Assembly (NCBI GenBank): GCA_963753385.1
Contig: CAVWCC010000008.1
Span: 620,001-684,000, forward strand
DNA: 64,000 nucleotides
Reading direction: 5' to 3'
Source: JALZKA01 sp963753385
GTDB taxonomy: Bacteria > Actinomycetota > Thermoleophilia > Solirubrobacterales > 70-9
In this document: positions 57,686 through 64,000 of the stretch, in pieces
Numbering within the stretch: position 1 is the stretch's first letter
Layout of the letters: each line of letters opens with the position of its first letter
Made by a program: the position numbers and the translations under genes
The notes under the pieces: generated by a model
Told to the model about the DNA's origin: nothing
The model's input: only the letters and a program-made list of their open reading frames with translations
Databases searched by the model: none

Positions 57686-59956
57686 GTGGCGGCCACGGAG
57701 ACCCACTTCCGCACCTGTCCCTTCTGCGAGGCGACCTGCGGGCTACGGGTCGAGGTGGCGGACGGCGACGTCGTCTCGATCCGCGGGGACGATGACGACG
57801 TCCTGAGCCACGGGTTCATCTGCCCGAAGGCGTTCGGGCTGAAGGAGCTCCGCAACGATCCCGACCGGCTGCGGGTGCCGCTCGTCCGCCGCGACGGTGA
57901 GCTCCGGGAGGCGGCCTGGGAGGAGGCGTTCGCCGAGATCGACGCTCGCCTCGGGCCGATCCTGGAGGAGCGCGGGCGGGACGCCGTCGCCGTCTACGCG
58001 GGCAACCCGAACGCGCACAACCTGGCGGCGATGATCTACCTGCGCGTCTTCCTGCGGGCGCTCGGCTCGAAGAACGTGTACTCGGCCTCGTCGGTCGACC
58101 AGATGCCGAAGCACTTCTCCGCCGGGCACATGTTCGGGCACTGGAACTCGATCCCGGTGCCTGACGTCGACCGCACGGACCACCTGATGATCTGGGGCGC
58201 GAACCCGCTGGTTTCGAACGGGAGCCTCCTGACCGCGCCCGACATGCGCGGGCGGATCCGCGCAATCCGCGAGCGGGGCGGCAAGGTCGTGGTGATCGAC
58301 CCGCGCCGCACCCGCACCGCCGAGAACGCCACCGAACATCACTTCATCCGCCCCGGCACCGACGCCCTGGCGCTGTTCGCGCTGGTCGCGACGCTGTTCG
58401 ACGAGGGCTTGGCCGACCCAGGCGACCTGGCGGACCTTTGCGAGGGGCTCGAGGAGATCGAGCGCCTCGCGGCCGAGTTCACGCCCGAGCGGGTCGCCGA
58501 TGCCTGCGGCATCCCCGCATCGGAGCTCCGGTGCATGGCCCGCGAGCTCGCCGCGGCCGACCGGGCCGCCGTCTACGGGCGGATCGGCACGACGCTCCAG
58601 GAGTTCGGCACGCTGTCGAGCTGGCTGGTGGACGTGCTGAACGTCCTCTCAGGCAGCTTCGACCAGCCGGGCGGGGCGATGTTCACCAAGGCCGCCGCCG
58701 CCCAGGCGAACTCGACGGGGCGGCCGGGGCGAGGGCGTGGCTCGGTCGCGAACCGCTGGGCGAGCCGGGTTCGCGGCCTGCCCGAGGTGCTGGGCGAGCT
58801 GCCGGTCTCGGCGCTCGCCGAGGAGATCGAGACGCCGGGCGAGGGTCAGGTGCGGGCGCTGGTCACGGTCGCCGGCAATCCGCTCGTGTCCACCCCGAAT
58901 GCGACGCGACTCGAGCGCGCGGTCGAAGGCCTCGACTTCATGCTGAGCGTGGACATCTACGTGAACGAGACGACGCGGCACGCTGACGTGGTCCTGCCGA
59001 CGCCCGATCCGCTCAGCCGCTCGCACTACGACCTCGCGCTCTACCAGTTCGCCGCGCACAACGTGGCGAACTATTCGCCGGCGGTGTTCGATCGCGAGCC
59101 GGGCCTGATCGCCGAGGAGGAGATCTTCCTGAGGCTGACCGGGATCGTTACCGGGCAGGGGGCCGACGTCGATCCCGAGGCGATCGACGAGGCGGTCGCG
59201 GCGACGCTGATCGCTCGCGAGACGGGCCTTGCCGACTCGCTGATCGAGGGCCGCGACCCGGCCGAGATCGCGGCCGAGCTCGAGCCGCGGCGTGGCCCCG
59301 AGCGAGTTCTCGACCTGATGCTTCGAACCGGCCCCTATGGGGACGGCTTCGGAGCGCGGCCCGATGGGCTCACCCTCGAGCGGGTCGAGGCCAGCCCGCA
59401 CGGCGTCGACCTCGGCCCGCACGAGCCGCGCCTGCCGGAGGTCCTGCGGACGCCCTCGGGCCGGATCGAGCTCGCGCCGGAGCCGATCACCAGCGACGTC
59501 GAGCGGCTCAGGGCGCGGCTCGACGCGGGGGGCTGGAACGGTGCCGGGCCGGAGATGGTCCTGATCGGGCGCCGGCAGCTGCGCTCGAACAATTCCTGGA
59601 TGCACAACCTGAATGCGCTGGTTAAGGGCAAGGACCGCTGCACGGCGCTCGTCAACCCGCTCGACGCCGAGCGGCTGGGCTTGGCCGACGGCGAGCGGGT
59701 CCGGCTGCGCTCGGTCGCGGGCGAGTTCGACGCCCCGGTCGAGGTGAGCGACGAGATGATGCCCGGCGTCGTCAGCGTGCCGCACGGTTGGGGCCACGAC
59801 GCCGACGAGGCGCGGATGCGGGTCGCGGCGGCGCACGCCGGTGTCAACTCGAATCTGGCCGCTGACGAGTCCCGCGTCGACGCGCCGAGCGGCAACGCCG
59901 TCCTGAACGGCATCCCGGTCGAGCTCGAGCCGGTGCCCGCGCCCGTTACCGCCTAG
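57686..59956 (+). CDS. Molybdopterin-dependent oxidoreductase (formate dehydrogenase-like)
   Basis: The 756-residue protein has an N-terminal [4Fe-4S] site (TCPFCEATCGL and FICPKAFG), the MGD-binding core with VYAGNPNAHNLAAMIYLRVF, LMIWGANPLVSNGSLL, VVIDPRRTRTAENATEHHFI, and a C-terminal molybdopterin-binding domain (RRQLRSNNSWMHNLNALVKG). In the position of the formate dehydrogenase Cys/Sec ligand the sequence reads SVDQMPKHFSAGH, without Cys or Sec, so the metal ligand and substrate are unclear. GTG 57686 is used; TTG 57677 would add three residues. It stands alone, without redox partner subunits. Confidence 0.85.
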   Translation: MAATETHFRTCPFCEATCGLRVEVADGDVVSIRGDDDDVLSHGFICPKAFGLKELRNDPDRLRVPLVRRDGELREAAWEEAFAEIDARLGPILEERGRDAVAVYAGNPNAHNLAAMIYLRVFLRALGSKNVYSASSVDQMPKHFSAGHMFGHWNSIPVPDVDRTDHLMIWGANPLVSNGSLLTAPDMRGRIRAIRERGGKVVVIDPRRTRTAENATEHHFIRPGTDALALFALVATLFDEGLADPGDLADLCEGLEEIERLAAEFTPERVADACGIPASELRCMARELAAADRAAVYGRIGTTLQEFGTLSSWLVDVLNVLSGSFDQPGGAMFTKAAAAQANSTGRPGRGRGSVANRWASRVRGLPEVLGELPVSALAEEIETPGEGQVRALVTVAGNPLVSTPNATRLERAVEGLDFMLSVDIYVNETTRHADVVLPTPDPLSRSHYDLALYQFAAHNVANYSPAVFDREPGLIAEEEIFLRLTGIVTGQGADVDPEAIDEAVAATLIARETGLADSLIEGRDPAEIAAELEPRRGPERVLDLMLRTGPYGDGFGARPDGLTLERVEASPHGVDLGPHEPRLPEVLRTPSGRIELAPEPITSDVERLRARLDAGGWNGAGPEMVLIGRRQLRSNNSWMHNLNALVKGKDRCTALVNPLDAERLGLADGERVRLRSVAGEFDAPVEVSDEMMPGVVSVPHGWGHDADEARMRVAAAHAGVNSNLAADESRVDAPSGNAVLNGIPVELEPVPAPVTA

Positions 59957-59973
59957 CGCCCGGCAAGGCCGGC

Positions 59974-61029
59974 TCAGCGCGACAGGTCGACGTCCGCGTC
60001 CAGCGACTCCGCGAACGCCACGAGCAACGCGATCGTCGCCTCGACGTCGCGCAGGTCGACCATCTCGACCGGCGAGTGCATGTAGCGCAGCGGGATCGAG
60101 ACGAGCCCAGTCGGGATACCGCTTCGCGAGATCTGGATCGCGTCGGCGTCCGTGCCGGTGCGGTTGCCGGAACCGGCCAGCGTGTGCTCGATCTCCTCGC
60201 GCTCGGCCGTCTCGACCAGGAGGTCGAAGACCTTGGGGGAGAGGGTGGAGCCGCGGCCGATCACCGGTCCGGAGCCGAGCGCATGGCTGCCCTCCTGGTT
60301 CTCGTCGATCCCGGGCGCGTCGGTGGCGTGCGTCACGTCCACGGCGACCGCGAGGGTGGGGCGCAGCTCGAATGCGGCCGTCCGCGCGCCGTAGAGGCCG
60401 ATCTCCTCCTGTGCGTTCGCGACGCCGGCGACCCGGCCGGTGACCTTCCCGTTCTCGTGGCAGCGACGGGCGACCTCGAGGGCGACGTAGGAGCCGAGGC
60501 GGTTGTCCATCGAGCGGGAGATGAGGCGCTCGCCCTGCACCCGCACGGGCTCGCCGGCGACCACGACGGGGTCGCCGATCCGCACCAACTCCTTGGCGGC
60601 GTCGCCATCCTCCGCGCCGATGTCGATGTGGAGCCCCTTCAGCTCAACGACCTTCTTGCGCTGCTCGTCCTCGAGCAGGTGGATCGGCTTCCGCCCACAG
60701 ACCCCGAACACCGGGCCGTCCTTGGTCGTCACCTCGACCCGCTGGCCGACGAGGATCTGGGGGTCCCAACCGCCGATCGGCTGGAACCAGATGAAGCCCT
60801 TGTCGTCGATGTGGGTGACGACCAGCCCGATCTCGTCAAGGTGCCCGGCGATCGCCACGACGGGCTCGCCGTCCTCGGGGCCGACGAGCGCCATTGACGA
60901 GCCGAGGCCGTCGGTGCGGACCTCGGCGAACGAGGCGGCCGCCCGCCAGACCTCGCTGGCGGGAGCCTCATATCCGGACGGCGCGGGGACGCGCAGCAGC
61001 GCGTCGAGTATCGAGGGGGTCTCGCTCAT
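59974..61029 (-). CDS. M42 family metallopeptidase
   Basis: The 351-residue cytoplasmic aminopeptidase has the M42 metal ligands in order: His in AIAGHLDEIGLVV, Asp in LISRSMDNRLGSYVALE, Glu-Glu in GVANAQEEIGLYGARTAAF, Asp in VAVDVTHATDAPG, and His in IPLRYMHSPVEMVDLRDVE. An inserted dimerisation domain lies at about residues 75-170. Such enzymes form large tetrahedral complexes that trim peptides. It starts with ATG 61029, 79 bp from the divergent DUF559 gene, and its 3' end is convergent with the molybdopterin gene. Confidence 0.92.
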   Translation of the reverse strand: MSETPSILDALLRVPAPSGYEAPASEVWRAAASFAEVRTDGLGSSMALVGPEDGEPVVAIAGHLDEIGLVVTHIDDKGFIWFQPIGGWDPQILVGQRVEVTTKDGPVFGVCGRKPIHLLEDEQRKKVVELKGLHIDIGAEDGDAAKELVRIGDPVVVAGEPVRVQGERLISRSMDNRLGSYVALEVARRCHENGKVTGRVAGVANAQEEIGLYGARTAAFELRPTLAVAVDVTHATDAPGIDENQEGSHALGSGPVIGRGSTLSPKVFDLLVETAEREEIEHTLAGSGNRTGTDADAIQISRSGIPTGLVSIPLRYMHSPVEMVDLRDVEATIALLVAFAESLDADVDLSR

Positions 61030-61108
61030 CCGCGCAGTATTGCGGTTGGTGCACCTCGGTCACACGCTGCGCCCCACACGTCACACGCTCCAGGGCACCC
61101 TCGGCGCC

Positions 61109-62092
61109 ATGGCCAGCGCCCCCCAACCAACCGAACGTCGACTTAGTGGCCTGAGGCGAAACAAAGTCGACGCTCGGTTGCCGTCGTCGGACGCGCGGAT
61201 CGCCGCGCTCGCTGCCGAGGAGTGGGGCGTACTGTCGATCGAGGAGCTGGGGACGTGCGGGCTCTCGCGGCTTGCGGTCGCCCGGCGCGAAACGCGTGGC
61301 GCGCTCCACCGCATGCACCACGGCGTTTACGCGGTCGGCCATCCAGCGGTGGCCCCGGAGGGCGTGTGGCTGGCGGCCGTCAAGGCGTGCGGGGAGGAGG
61401 CCGTCCTGAGCCACTACTCGGCGGGTTCGTTCTGGCGCTTCGTCGAATGGGACGATCGCCAGTCCGAGGTGACGGTGCCCGGCCCGGGAACCAGGCGGCA
61501 CGAGGGCATTCGCGTCCACCGCAGCTCCCGCCTCGACCGCAGGGACGTGATGGTGCGCGACGGCATTCCAATGACGGCACCCGCCCGGACCCTGCTCGAC
61601 CTCGCGGCGATCCTGCCCTACTGGCCGCTGCGCCGCGCAATCCGCGAGGCCATGGCTCTCCGCCGCGTGGCGATCAGGCAGCTCGTCGACGTGCTTGCCA
61701 GGCGGGGACCGTGTCGCGGGTCCCGGAACTTCGCGAGGATCATCAGGGACGGCTACACGCCGACGGAGAGCGCCCTGTCCGACATCGTCCTCGACCTGAT
61801 TCTCGCCGGCGGCTTCGAGCGGCCTGAGGTCAGCAAGCCGCTGATTCTCGACGGGCGCAGGGTCGTCCCCGACTTCCGCTGGCCGAAGCAGCGCATCGTC
61901 GTCGAGGCGGACGGCGGCCAGTGGCACGACCACCCGCTCGCGCGCCAGGACGACGCCGAACGCGACGCCCTCCTCGAAGCCCACGGTCAGGACGTGATCC
62001 ACGTGAGCTGGGACCAAGCCATCGCTAAGCAGCAACAGACCCTGCGGCGATTCACGGCAGCGGGCGCCCCAACGCACCGAACGTCGACTTAG
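61109..62092 (+). CDS. DUF559 endonuclease-fold protein with AbiEi-like winged-helix N terminus
   Basis: The N-terminal part (AALAAEEWGVLSIEELGTCG, AVARRETRGALHRMHHGVYA) is a winged-helix domain like that of AbiEi-type antitoxins. The middle contains VLSHYSAGSFWRFVEWDDRQ, and the C terminus is DUF559, a Vsr/restriction-endonuclease-like fold with VPDFRWPKQRIVVEADGGQW and EAHGQDVIHVSWDQA; Asp, Glu and Gln/His fit nuclease ligands. ATG 61109 places the first palindromic repeat within the coding region; TTG 61178, at the repeat end, is an alternative. The stop codon lies in the second repeat. No partner toxin is adjacent. Confidence 0.78.
   Translation: MASAPQPTERRLSGLRRNKVDARLPSSDARIAALAAEEWGVLSIEELGTCGLSRLAVARRETRGALHRMHHGVYAVGHPAVAPEGVWLAAVKACGEEAVLSHYSAGSFWRFVEWDDRQSEVTVPGPGTRRHEGIRVHRSSRLDRRDVMVRDGIPMTAPARTLLDLAAILPYWPLRRAIREAMALRRVAIRQLVDVLARRGPCRGSRNFARIIRDGYTPTESALSDIVLDLILAGGFERPEVSKPLILDGRRVVPDFRWPKQRIVVEADGGQWHDHPLARQDDAERDALLEAHGQDVIHVSWDQAIAKQQQTLRRFTAAGAPTHRTST
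61131..61182. repeat. Palindromic repeat, upstream copy flanking the DUF559 gene
   Basis: It contains the same 42 bases as 20198-20239, extended to 52 bases shared with the copy at 62077. The inverted arms lengthen to about 16 bp with one mismatch (AACCGAACGTCGACTT against AAGTCGACGCTCGGTT, read with the bases at 61129-61130). It lies at the 5' end of the DUF559 gene. Confidence 0.92.
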
Positions 62093-62128
62093 TGGCCTGA
62101 GGCGAAACAAAGTCGACGCTCGGTTGCC
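62077..62128. repeat. Palindromic repeat, downstream copy flanking the DUF559 gene
   Basis: These 52 bases are identical to 61131-61182 and in the same orientation, 946 bp away, so the pair is a direct repeat enclosing the DUF559 gene. The TAG stop of that gene is within it (62090-62092), as the ftcD stop is within the copy at 20198. Confidence 0.92.
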
Positions 62129-62140
62129 CTCGAGCGCGCG

Positions 62141-63325
62141 CTACGACGGTTCGGCCGCGGGCTCGTGGCGCACGCGGTCGCGATGTTCCGCGTAGCGGAT
62201 CGCCTCGTAGGCGATCAGCGCGCAGAGGATCGCGGTGAGGATCGCGAGCGTCCCGAGCGCGGGGATCTCGGCCGCGAGCGGGAGCAGGGCGAACAGCCCG
62301 ATGCCGAGGGCGAAGCGCCGGCGGTTGAGCGTGTGCACGTTGCGCCAGCGAAACGCCACGTGGGCGAGCAGGTAGATCGCGACGCCGCCGACCAGGGCGA
62401 ACGCCGGGACCGCCTTGAGCGGGTCGTCGACGTGCTCGAGCGTCTTCTTCAGCCCCAGCGCCATGAGCAGGATCCCGGCCACCATGGGCAGGTGCAGGTA
62501 GGAGTAGGAGTCCCGCGCCGTCTCGTTCTGTTCCCGCTTGTCCTGAATGCCGACCAGCCGCCTGACCGCAACGATCGCGACAACGTCGAAGTACGCCCAC
62601 CACAGCATCGCCGCGAGCGTGATCCCCAGCGTCGCGGCCGCCACGATGCCCACCGTCACCTCGCCGGTGATGCCGGCGCCGATCGCGACGATCGACTCGC
62701 CGAGCGCGATGATGATGATCAGCCCGAACCGCTCGGCGAAGTGCTCGGGAATTAGGCGCCAGCCTCCGGACCAGAACAGGAACGGGAGGCCGAAGTCGAG
62801 GACCACGGCGAGCACCCAGAGCCCAGCCTGCACGGCCCCGTCGAACGCGGACGCCGCCGCCAGCAGGCCGACGCCGATCGCGGTGCTCGCCGCGAGCCCG
62901 GTGACCGAGGCGCGGAGGTCCGGGTCATCGGGGCTCGCGATCCAGAACAGGGCGATGTGGGCGATCCTCACCGCGGCGTACGCGGCGGCGAACGTCAGGC
63001 CGAGATAGTCGAACGCCGCGGGCACGCAGAGCCCGCAGACGAGGAACGCGGCCATGGCGGCGAACATGACCAGCCGCACCAGGCCCTCCTCCGGGTTGAT
63101 CACGCTGGTCAGCCACGCATAGCCCGACCACGACCACCAGAGCATGGCGAGGATCAGCATCGCCTGGCCCACGCCCTCCCAGCTCCCCTGCTCCGCCATC
63201 AGGGCGGTGCACTGGGTCAGCGCCAGGACGAAGACGAGGTCGAAGAACAGCTCGAGCGGCGTTACCTGCGCGCCCTCGCGCAGCACGGCGGTCATCCTTG
63301 GAACGTGCCTGCGTCCGCCTTCCAT
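62141..63325 (-). CDS. Low temperature requirement protein A (LtrA) family membrane protein
   Basis: The 394-residue polytopic protein shows the LtrA pattern: VTPLELFFDLVFVLALTQCT near the N terminus, MLWWSWSGYAWLTSVINPEE, ERFGLIIIIALGESIVAIGA, MLWWAYFDVVAIVAV, and SYSYLHLPMVAGILLMALGL. It has about ten membrane helices. LtrA was linked to growth at low temperature in Listeria, but its biochemical role is unknown. ATG 63325 is used; an internal ATG ten codons on is possible. Its 3' end is 13 bp from the downstream repeat. Confidence 0.9.
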   Translation of the reverse strand: MEGGRRHVPRMTAVLREGAQVTPLELFFDLVFVLALTQCTALMAEQGSWEGVGQAMLILAMLWWSWSGYAWLTSVINPEEGLVRLVMFAAMAAFLVCGLCVPAAFDYLGLTFAAAYAAVRIAHIALFWIASPDDPDLRASVTGLAASTAIGVGLLAAASAFDGAVQAGLWVLAVVLDFGLPFLFWSGGWRLIPEHFAERFGLIIIIALGESIVAIGAGITGEVTVGIVAAATLGITLAAMLWWAYFDVVAIVAVRRLVGIQDKREQNETARDSYSYLHLPMVAGILLMALGLKKTLEHVDDPLKAVPAFALVGGVAIYLLAHVAFRWRNVHTLNRRRFALGIGLFALLPLAAEIPALGTLAILTAILCALIAYEAIRYAEHRDRVRHEPAAEPS

Positions 63326-63355
63326 CGATCGCGAATCTTGGCAGGGCGCTAAGCG

Positions 63356-64000
63356 TTAGCCCTGGGCGCGGATCCAGCTGTTGCGCACGTAGCCCATCCG
63401 AACGCGTTGCGGATGGTTGCCGACCGGCACGTCGGCGATCAGCCTGCCGGTCCGGTACGAGATCACCGAGATCTTGTCGGTGCCCGACCACGAGACCAGG
63501 CAGCGCTTGCCGTCGGTCGTGGTGGTCGCCCAGTACGGCTTCTCCCCGAGCTCGAGCAGCTTGTACTTAGGCGTCTCGCGCTTGAGGCTTCGCCGGTTCA
63601 CGATCGCGACGTAATCGGACATCGTGCCGGCGACGCAGAGCCTCCGCCCGTCGCCCGAGATCGCGATCCCGTGATGCGCGGAGTCCAGCAGGTACTGCTC
63701 GCGCGGGACGTTCGGGATCAGGTTCGGCAGGTCGACGACCTTGATCACCCTCTCGCGCATGAGGTCATAGACGACGAAGCCGTGGAAGAACGAGACCTGG
63801 AGGAACGCCCGCCTCTCGTTCGGCGTGATCGCCATCGGCCGAACCGCAGAGCTCATGTCCGGATACCCGGCCTCCTCGAGCTTCTGGCCCATGTCCACCT
63901 GCGAGAGGATCTCGTTCGTCCTCGCGTCGACGACCTGGAACCAGCGATCGCCCTTGGTGGTGTCGACGATCGGCTGGTCGGCGGGCGTGTACACCAGGCC
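63356..64000 (-). CDS. YncE-like beta-propeller protein (5' end beyond the window)
   Basis: The frame is open from the window edge (beginning GLVYTPADQPIVDTTKGDRW) for about 214 residues. It contains repeated propeller-blade patterns: RWFQVVDARTNEILSQVDMG, AITPNERRAFLQVSFFHGF, HHGIAISGDGRRLCVAGTMS, YWATTTTDGKRCLVSWSGTD, and KISVISYRTGRLIADVPVGN. Such proteins are usually secreted or periplasmic, but the signal region is outside the window. The function is unknown. The 3' end is 31 bp upstream of ltrA, on the same strand. Confidence 0.8.
   Translation of the reverse strand, partial: GLVYTPADQPIVDTTKGDRWFQVVDARTNEILSQVDMGQKLEEAGYPDMSSAVRPMAITPNERRAFLQVSFFHGFVVYDLMRERVIKVVDLPNLIPNVPREQYLLDSAHHGIAISGDGRRLCVAGTMSDYVAIVNRRSLKRETPKYKLLELGEKPYWATTTTDGKRCLVSWSGTDKISVISYRTGRLIADVPVGNHPQRVRMGYVRNSWIRAQG

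Noticed and set aside
60503..61108. Open frame continuous with the DUF559 gene
   Set aside because: It is antisense to the M42 peptidase gene and has no DUF559-family similarity; it is an artefact of GC-rich sequence.
61131..62128. Repeats flanking DUF559 as a CRISPR or a classical insertion sequence
   Set aside because: Only two copies flank a single gene, with no regular spacers; no transposase motif or target-site duplication can be shown from this window.

Overview
This is a high-GC actinobacterial chromosome segment. The dense short-spaced gene packing, frequent GTG and TTG starts, strong G/C wobble bias and the particular gene set suggest the class Thermoleophilia (Solirubrobacterales or Gaiellales). 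That set includes type IV pilus genes interleaved with shikimate genes, an IscU-like/MnmA fusion, a subtilase with an FxCxLD...C terminal domain, and a DUF559 protein flanked by palindromic repeats. The taxonomic call is inference. No rRNA, phage, transposase or CRISPR array is visible. No stretch longer than 300 bases lacks a gene; the longest gaps (24994-25286 and 41814-42092) hold a 6S RNA plus a leader element, and a c-di-GMP riboswitch.

Region by region. 1-6065: pentose phosphate and glucose block (tkt partial, rpiA, zwf, then pgl, gnd, glk, rpe on the minus strand). zwf and pgl each carry an apparent single-base frameshift near their 3' ends. 6095-9599: two Na+/H+ antiporters, the second fused to a DsbA-like domain. 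9612-18313: an ATP-grasp ligase, selenium-binding protein (methanethiol oxidase family), a tRNA with a CAT anticodon, secreted or anchored hypothetical proteins, a subtilase and a hemerythrin. 18355-31522: M29 peptidase, glutamate formimidoyltransferase, then a translation/RNA block (hisS, aspS, 6S RNA, IscU-mnmA fusion, alaS), ruvX and mltG.

31523-54921 is an interleaved shikimate and type IV pilus region: aroE, pilB, pilT, pilC; then an unrelated insert (lipase-like hydrolase, topoisomerase IB, trypsin-like protease); then a GEMM-I c-di-GMP riboswitch, pilA, three minor-pilin-like proteins, pilD, pilM, pilN, pilO and a PilP-position protein; then aroC, a fused aroK-aroB, aroQ and an M24 peptidase. 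The riboswitch before pilA and a probable MshEN domain in PilB suggest that c-di-GMP controls pili at two levels. 55000-64000: DUF4331 and TPR proteins, a molybdopterin oxidoreductase, an M42 peptidase, the repeat-flanked DUF559 gene, LtrA and a truncated beta-propeller.

The most unusual items are: (1) a leader element found three times, directly before a thioredoxin-like gene, pilB and aroQ, which can be read as a tiny coupled ORF but looks more like a structured RNA; (2) a 42-bp palindromic repeat at three loci, two copies of which flank the DUF559 gene as direct repeats; (3) a canonical-looking 6S RNA; (4) the GEMM riboswitch in front of pilA; (5) an IscU-like/MnmA fusion lacking the third scaffold cysteine.
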